Of a DNA stretch of 30,879 nt, positions 26,530 through 30,879 are shown piece after piece. The DNA is from an uncultured Bacteroides sp. (GTDB lineage: Bacteria; Bacteroidota; Bacteroidia; Bacteroidales; Bacteroidaceae): assembly GCA_900546645.1 (NCBI GenBank), contig URDR01000033.1, positions 1 to 30,879 on the forward strand. The letters are read 5' to 3'. Within the stretch, counting starts at the first letter, position 1. The number at the start of each line of letters is the position of its first letter. The notes beneath the pieces were generated by a model that did no database searches, was not told the DNA's origin, and was given only the letters and a program-made list of their open reading frames with translations. A program made the position numbers and the translations under genes.

Positions 26530-26537
26530 CAAAGTTA
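26530..26537 (-). promoter_or_regulatory. -7 promoter box of the ABC-F gene
   Basis: On the minus strand TAACTTTG fits TAnnTTTG, about 29 bases before the ATG. No clear -33 TTTG is present. Confidence 0.5.
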
Positions 26538-26814
26538 CAATTTTAATCGAATATAATTTGCGTTTCAGCAAGCAAAAAAAATAAAATGGTCAACAATACC
26601 AGCGTCAGTTTGATGCTATTCCAATAAAATCAGCAACTCCCCCCTTCGATTACAATTCCCTTTATGAATAGATCGGGTAGCTGAAAAACGAACACCTGTA
26701 TGTGTTCTAAACTGTATAATCTTTACACTCACATCAAACCGGTATTTTGTCAACACAACAAGCCGTATATCCCTTTTGACCAAATTCCTACCTTTTCTGC
26801 CTATTTTTTATACC
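26538..26814. other. Spacer without a recognisable gene
   Basis: I find no credible coding region on either strand. A small hairpin, GAACAC, six bases, GTGTTC, lies at 26690-26707. If the adjacent antitoxin remnant once had a hipA toxin partner downstream, no trace of it can be read here. Confidence 0.5.
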
Positions 26815-27119
26815 TTATTCTTTTGGGGATGCTCTTTCCCGTTTCTTGAGACTCAAATCCTGCAAGGCCTTTCCCATTGCATCTTCTTTTGCAAGCAGAA
26901 GAAGATCGTCATCCAGCTGAAGCGCATAAAGCACCCTAAGATAAATGCCTATTGCTACTGTCGGCGTCCCTTTCTCGATACGTAAAACCGTAAGGAGGCG
27001 AACAACTGGCACGTTCGACAATCTGTGCGACACTAAGGTTCCTACGCAATCGTACTAGTCTGATTTGCTCAGCCACAATTTGCATTTCTGCGCCATTTTT
27101 TTGGCAACTTGGTACCCAT
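26815..27119 (-). pseudogene. Frameshifted HipB-like (XRE helix-turn-helix) antitoxin gene
   Basis: The protein pattern is split over three frames on the minus strand. From the ATG at 27119 the product starts MGTKLPK and then loses frame at a run of seven A (27102-27096). In a second frame it continues GAEMQIVAEQIRLVRLRRN and LSVAQIVERASCS, a helix-turn-helix. Near 26996 one extra C shifts it again, and the tail continues LTVLRIEKGTPTVAIGIYL and LLLAKEDAMGKALQDLSLK to the stop at 26815. Removing one A and one C would rebuild an antitoxin of about 100 residues. Relatives repress their own operon and neutralise HipA kinases. No hipA gene follows. Sequencing error or slippage at the A run are alternatives to true decay. 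Confidence 0.7.
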
Positions 27120-27244
27120 TGTACTTTTGTTATAGAAATTAATTTTCGAATTTACTCTTGCTTCAATCTGCCTAACTACAGCATTGGTCGTTGAAACATT
27201 AAATACTATTATATTATTCGTAGAGTTCGTACATTACCTGTAAC

Positions 27245-27260
27245 AAACAATATATTGTTT
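27245..27260. promoter_or_regulatory. Perfect 16-bp palindrome, candidate operator
   Basis: AAACAATATATTGTTT is exactly self-complementary and lies in an A+T-rich gap between the antitoxin remnant and the ATPase promoter. Its size and symmetry suit a dimeric repressor, but no binding protein is known. The rest of 27120-27434 has no gene. Confidence 0.45.
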
Positions 27261-27350
27261 CTAATAAAGAAAGCGAAACTCATTCTGATTGTATGACTTT
27301 TATCCTGATATTTATGTATAGACAACACCAATCAGCAGAATACTACAATA

Positions 27351-27364
27351 ATTGTATGTACAAT
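27351..27364. promoter_or_regulatory. Dyad just upstream of the ATPase promoter, candidate operator
   Basis: ATTGTA, TG, TACAAT forms a 6+2+6 inverted repeat ending 16 bases before the -33 element at 27381. Its position suits a regulator of the downstream operon; this is inference. Confidence 0.35.
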
Positions 27365-27380
27365 TTTTGCTGTAACAGTT

Positions 27381-27410
27381 TTTGTAGCTACATTTTATGT
27401 ATTATATTTG
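27381..27410 (+). promoter_or_regulatory. Promoter of the ATPase/GmrSD gene group
   Basis: TTTG (27381-27384), an 18-base spacer and TATATTTG (27403-27410) match the Bacteroides consensus. The ATPase start codon is 24 bases further on. Confidence 0.65.
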
Positions 27411-27434
27411 TGACGTAAATCAAAGTAGAGCGTT

Positions 27435-28568
27435 ATGGAAACTCCGTTTATATTTGGAAAGATTGCTACCGAGAAGAATTTTACTGACCGCGAGAAAGAA
27501 ACAGCCGACCTGGTTCAGAATTTTATGTCGTTAATCAACACGATTATTATCTCTCCTCGCCGTTGGGGTAAAAGTTCGCTTGTAAATAAGGCAGCAAAGT
27601 TATCAATGGCGCAGGACAGTAACCTCCGAGTCTGTCATATCGACCTTTTCAATATACGTAGCGAGGAGCATTTCTATTCACTTCTCGCCCAAAAGGTCAT
27701 TGCCGCCACTTCTACAAAATGGGAGGAGGCAATCGAGAGTGCGAAAAGTTTCTTTTCGCATCTTGTTCCCAAGATTTCAATCGGTACAGACCCCACCAAT
27801 GAGGTCTCAATCGACTTTGATTGGGAGGAGGTAAAACGCAACCCCGATGAAGTGCTCGATCTTGCCGAAAAGATTGCCAGGAAGAAAGGGATGAAGATTG
27901 TGATTTGCGTAGATGAGTTCCAAAATATCGCGGAATTTACTGACCCAGACTATTTCCAGAAGAAGTTGCGTTCACATTGGCAGCTGCACCAAAATGTAGC
28001 CTATTGCCTTTATGGCAGCAAGCGCCACATGATGATGGAAGTGTTTACCGACTCATCCAAACCATTCTACAAGTTCGGCAACCTGATGTTTCTTAATAAG
28101 ATTGAGGCGTCTTGCCTTGTAGAATTTTTCAAGAGTCGTTTCGCTGATACCGGCAAAAATATAGACGATGAAGCAAGCCATTTGATTGCAAAGCTCGTAG
28201 ATAACCATCCATATTATGCACAGCAGTTGGCACAACTATCATGGCTCAGAACAAAAGATGTATGTACCGTTGAGATCGTGCGTGAGGCACACACAACATT
28301 AGTGGAACAGTTAAGTCTTTTGTTTGTAACAATTACCGAAACACTGACCACACAGCAACTGAACTACCTCAAGGCTCTTATAGCTGGAGAAAAGGCTATT
28401 AGTTCGACTGAAGTGATGTATCGCTATCAAATCTCTTCAACAACCTCAATATCCCGTTCAAAGGCTGCCCTTATCAAGAATGATATATTGGATAATAAGG
28501 CTGGTGAAATCTCGTTTCAGGACCCGATTTATGCCTATTGGTTGAAGACTGAGTACTTCGCAAAATAA
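27435..28568 (+). CDS. AAA-type ATPase of the archaeal-ATPase-like (STAND) group
   Basis: The 377-residue product has a single ATPase domain. The P-loop is SPRRWGKSSLV (about 36-46), a variant with Arg-Arg-Trp before Gly-Lys-Ser that is usual in this group. Walker B is VICVDEFQ near residues 156-163. After the ATPase core comes a winged-helix-like carboxyl region (about 290-370) with YRYQISSTTSISRSKAALIK, then FQDPIYAYWLK, typical of the group. Such proteins are common in Bacteroides and mostly uncharacterised; some drive or regulate neighbouring nucleases or toxins. It is first after a good promoter, and the next gene begins 7 bases after its stop. Whether it works with the GmrSD protein downstream is inference from spacing. 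Confidence 0.85.
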   Translation: METPFIFGKIATEKNFTDREKETADLVQNFMSLINTIIISPRRWGKSSLVNKAAKLSMAQDSNLRVCHIDLFNIRSEEHFYSLLAQKVIAATSTKWEEAIESAKSFFSHLVPKISIGTDPTNEVSIDFDWEEVKRNPDEVLDLAEKIARKKGMKIVICVDEFQNIAEFTDPDYFQKKLRSHWQLHQNVAYCLYGSKRHMMMEVFTDSSKPFYKFGNLMFLNKIEASCLVEFFKSRFADTGKNIDDEASHLIAKLVDNHPYYAQQLAQLSWLRTKDVCTVEIVREAHTTLVEQLSLLFVTITETLTTQQLNYLKALIAGEKAISSTEVMYRYQISSTTSISRSKAALIKNDILDNKAGEISFQDPIYAYWLKTEYFAK

Positions 28569-28575
28569 TAAGACT

Positions 28576-28968
28576 ATGAATAAGTGTAACCGTACCTGGA
28601 TTGCTTTCGCCAATAAGAAAAGATGTAGGCATGCTGATGCTATAAATACCTTAGGGTTTATTTCTTGGAGAATGGGGAGAGCTCGTTTCGCCATAGGCGA
28701 TATAGTATATCTGTTTATGTCCGATGAACGTTATGTCCGTTTCAAAATGATTGTAACAGCAGAGAACAGCAAACGTGAGGATAAAGAGTTTTGGATAGAA
28801 AAGGCTCCTGATGATAAAACTTATAAATTGGAATTACTTGCAGAATCAAATCGTTCTCGATTGACAGAACCTGATTTATTGCAACATGGATTTAAAGGAG
28901 GAAAAAGTTTAGAAATTCCCAATTGCAACAATATGGAATTGATAAACTACATTAAATCTGTTTTTTGA
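28576..28968 (+). CDS. Small PUA/EVE-like domain protein
   Basis: The 130-residue product is a single small domain. It begins with a W-I-A-F strand, then ISWRMG near 49-54, then FAIGDIVYLFMSDERYVRFK near 58-77, and later a KEFW segment. This order (W-x-x, then x-W-x-x, then h-x-x-G-D-x-V-Y-h) resembles EVE/PUA-like domains, some of which bind modified DNA or RNA bases. I recognise the pattern, not a named family, so function stays open. It starts 7 bases after the ATPase stop and ends 40 bases before the GmrSD-type nuclease start, as if it supplied base recognition for the nuclease. That link is inference. Confidence 0.65.
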   Translation: MNKCNRTWIAFANKKRCRHADAINTLGFISWRMGRARFAIGDIVYLFMSDERYVRFKMIVTAENSKREDKEFWIEKAPDDKTYKLELLAESNRSRLTEPDLLQHGFKGGKSLEIPNCNNMELINYIKSVF

Positions 28969-29008
28969 TATTACAACGAATAGTTATAAACAACATAAAT
29001 AACTTGTT

Positions 29009-30879
29009 ATGAAAGGTGATGCTCAACCATTAATCAAATTCTTTGATGGCTCAGATAAAAGATTCATAATACCTCTATATCAAAGAAATTATGATTGGAA
29101 GGAAGAAAACTGCGAACAACTATTTAATGATTTGCTAAATCTACACGAGAGTAACAGAAAAAGCCATTTTTTTGGAAGCATTGTATCAAGTATTCAACCT
29201 GGCACCGAAGACAGGTATATCATTGATGGGCAACAACGTATTACCACCGTTTCGTTGTTGCTGATTGCTATAGTCAATGTAAAAAAAGAAGGATTGATAG
29301 AGGCAACAGATTCCAAATTGGTTGAAAAAATATTCAAGCGATACCTTGTGGATGAGTATCAAGAAGACGAACGCAAGGTAAAACTCAAACCAATCAAAAA
29401 GGATATGGAAGCATTCGATGCTTTGCTATATAAATCAAGAGAACAATATATTAAAGAATCTAATGTTACGCGAAATTATGACTTTTTCTATGATAGGGTC
29501 ATACGTTCCGGACTTACAATTGACGAGTTATTTGAAACAATTAAGAAATTGGAAGTCATAAATATTCGTCTAGATGCAGATGACGATCCTCAATTGATTT
29601 TTGAAAGTCTCAACTCAACAGGACTTGATCTAAGTGAAGCTGATAAGATACGTAATTACTTATTAATGTCTCTATCTCCAACAGAACAAGATAATCTCTA
29701 TAACCGTTTTTGGAATCCTATAGAAGTATTTACAAAGTACGATCCTTCTTCATTTGTGCGCGATTATCTCACTATGAAGCAAGGTAAAATAGGTCGCATA
29801 GATAAAATTTACTTTATATTCAAGGAGTATGCTGAAGGGAACAATATGGCAAGGGCTGATTTGCTTGAGGATATGCACCATTATGCCAAAATATATAGTC
29901 AAATAGCTAATGCAAAAGCCGGAACCGATAAATTGAATCAAAAGCTAAGTCAATTACGAACACTTGATTCAACAATTGCATATCCTTTCTTTATGGCTTT
30001 TTTTAATTATGCTTCAAAAAACGATTTGCCTGAAAGTGAAATTTGCAAGGTCATAGATGTAATTGAATCCTATTGGGCACGCCGCATAATATGTAACCTT
30101 CCGTCAAATGCCTTAAACAAAGTTTTTGCCACTTTACATAGAGACGTATTAAACCAAAAATATAAAGTGGTAAGTGATAACAAACCTGCTTATATTGACG
30201 TCTTGACATATATCCTACTCAAAAAGGGGCGTTCGTCTATTTTCCCCAGTGACGAGGATGTTAAAACGGACTTTGCCACACGTCAAGTGTACAAGATTCC
30301 GGCAAATGCACGAATGTTCATATTGGAACGTTTGGAAAACAGGGATAATAACGAACGTCATGATGTTGTAAAAGGACTTTCAGAGAAGAAAATTTCCATT
30401 GAGCACATAATGCCTCAGACGCTTTCGGATCAATGGAAAAAAGATTTAGGCCCAGAATGGGAACGCATACACCAGACATATCTTCACACTATGGCTAACC
30501 TTACACTAACAGCCTATAACTCACAATACAGTAACCTTACATTCCTTGAAAAGAGAGATATGGAGAAAGGGTTTAAAGAAAGTGCTTTCAGATTAAACAA
30601 TTATGTCAAATCTTGTGATAAATGGACAGAGGATGAACTGAAAGAAAGAAAAAAGGAACTATTGGGGGTTTTTATGAAATTATGGCCGATGCCGTCAACC
30701 ACATTCAAGCCTACTAAGCAAGAGGCAGAATCTGCATCATTAGAAGATGATGATTTTGAATTTACTGGTAAAAAACTGCAAGCATATATACTATATGGAG
30801 TTCGATACACGGTAAACACTTGGAAAGATATGTTAATTCAAGTATGTAATCACATTTTATTAAAAAGACGCTCTACTAT
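29009..30879 (+). CDS. GmrSD-type restriction nuclease (DUF262-DUF1524), 3' end beyond window
   Basis: The frame is open from the ATG at 29009 to the window edge, giving 623 residues plus two bases. The amino part is a DUF262 (GmrS-like) domain: PLYQRNYDW near residues 24-32, HFFGSIV, and the nucleotide-handling motif IDGQQRITT with Asp73. The later DUF1524 (GmrD-like) domain carries the HNH-like motif EHIMPQ with His466, followed by ANLTLTAYNSQYSN. In known GmrSD enzymes the first domain hydrolyses nucleotide and the second cuts glucosylated hydroxymethylcytosine phage DNA. Past about residue 575 a separate segment, LQAYILYGVRYTVNTW, suggests another small domain continuing beyond the edge. 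Codon use is more A+T-rich than the housekeeping block, consistent with transfer. Confidence 0.9.
   Translation, partial: MKGDAQPLIKFFDGSDKRFIIPLYQRNYDWKEENCEQLFNDLLNLHESNRKSHFFGSIVSSIQPGTEDRYIIDGQQRITTVSLLLIAIVNVKKEGLIEATDSKLVEKIFKRYLVDEYQEDERKVKLKPIKKDMEAFDALLYKSREQYIKESNVTRNYDFFYDRVIRSGLTIDELFETIKKLEVINIRLDADDDPQLIFESLNSTGLDLSEADKIRNYLLMSLSPTEQDNLYNRFWNPIEVFTKYDPSSFVRDYLTMKQGKIGRIDKIYFIFKEYAEGNNMARADLLEDMHHYAKIYSQIANAKAGTDKLNQKLSQLRTLDSTIAYPFFMAFFNYASKNDLPESEICKVIDVIESYWARRIICNLPSNALNKVFATLHRDVLNQKYKVVSDNKPAYIDVLTYILLKKGRSSIFPSDEDVKTDFATRQVYKIPANARMFILERLENRDNNERHDVVKGLSEKKISIEHIMPQTLSDQWKKDLGPEWERIHQTYLHTMANLTLTAYNSQYSNLTFLEKRDMEKGFKESAFRLNNYVKSCDKWTEDELKERKKELLGVFMKLWPMPSTTFKPTKQEAESASLEDDDFEFTGKKLQAYILYGVRYTVNTWKDMLIQVCNHILLKRRST

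Noticed and set aside
26776..26985. Plus-strand reading frame of 69 codons
   Set aside because: It is opposite the antitoxin remnant, whose protein pattern is recognisable on the minus strand.
1..30879. Transposase, integrase, tRNA or rRNA genes
   Set aside because: None was recognised on either strand; the accessory look of the right end rests on gene content and base composition only.

Overview
The window is chromosomal DNA from a Bacteroidales bacterium, most likely a gut Bacteroides/Phocaeicola relative; I cannot name the species. The signs are Bacteroides-type promoters (TTTG, about 19 bases, TAnnTTTG), a fimbrillin-like lipoprotein, an S9 dipeptidyl peptidase IV of Bacteroidetes type, a GldB-like lipoprotein, a FabI enoyl reductase, weak ribosome binding sites and A-rich leaders.

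Left part (1-7977): a minus-strand PEP/pyruvate-binding protein with receiver domains runs off the left edge. It diverges from gdhA (glutamate dehydrogenase), which has a clear promoter and terminator. A fimbrillin/GLUG-like lipoprotein follows, then a pair formed by a membrane-anchored coiled-coil protein and a lipoprotein S41 protease.

Middle (8094-14382): one promoter drives TolC, HlyD and two ABC-2 permeases, an efflux operon with no ATPase gene. Next is a periplasmic TonB-family protein with its own promoter and terminator.

Housekeeping block (14569-26501): on the plus strand, dipeptidyl peptidase IV, lipA (lipoate synthesis), an unrecognised membrane protein with a possible degenerate Nudix-like tail, and a GNAT acetyltransferase. 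On the minus strand lies fabI, then a gldB-like gene, then an RsmI-like methyltransferase gene in a tight operon, followed upstream by an M13 metallopeptidase lipoprotein and an ABC-F ATPase. Between fabI and the peptidase gene is an array of 21-bp tandem repeats rich in inverted symmetry.

Right part (26502-30879): this looks like accessory DNA. A HipB-like antitoxin gene is broken by what look like two single-base slips. An A+T-rich spacer with two palindromes and a promoter follows. Then come an AAA-type ATPase, a small PUA/EVE-like protein and a GmrSD-type (DUF262-DUF1524) nuclease that runs off the right edge. These three are the best candidate for an under-described defence module, possibly restriction of modified DNA.
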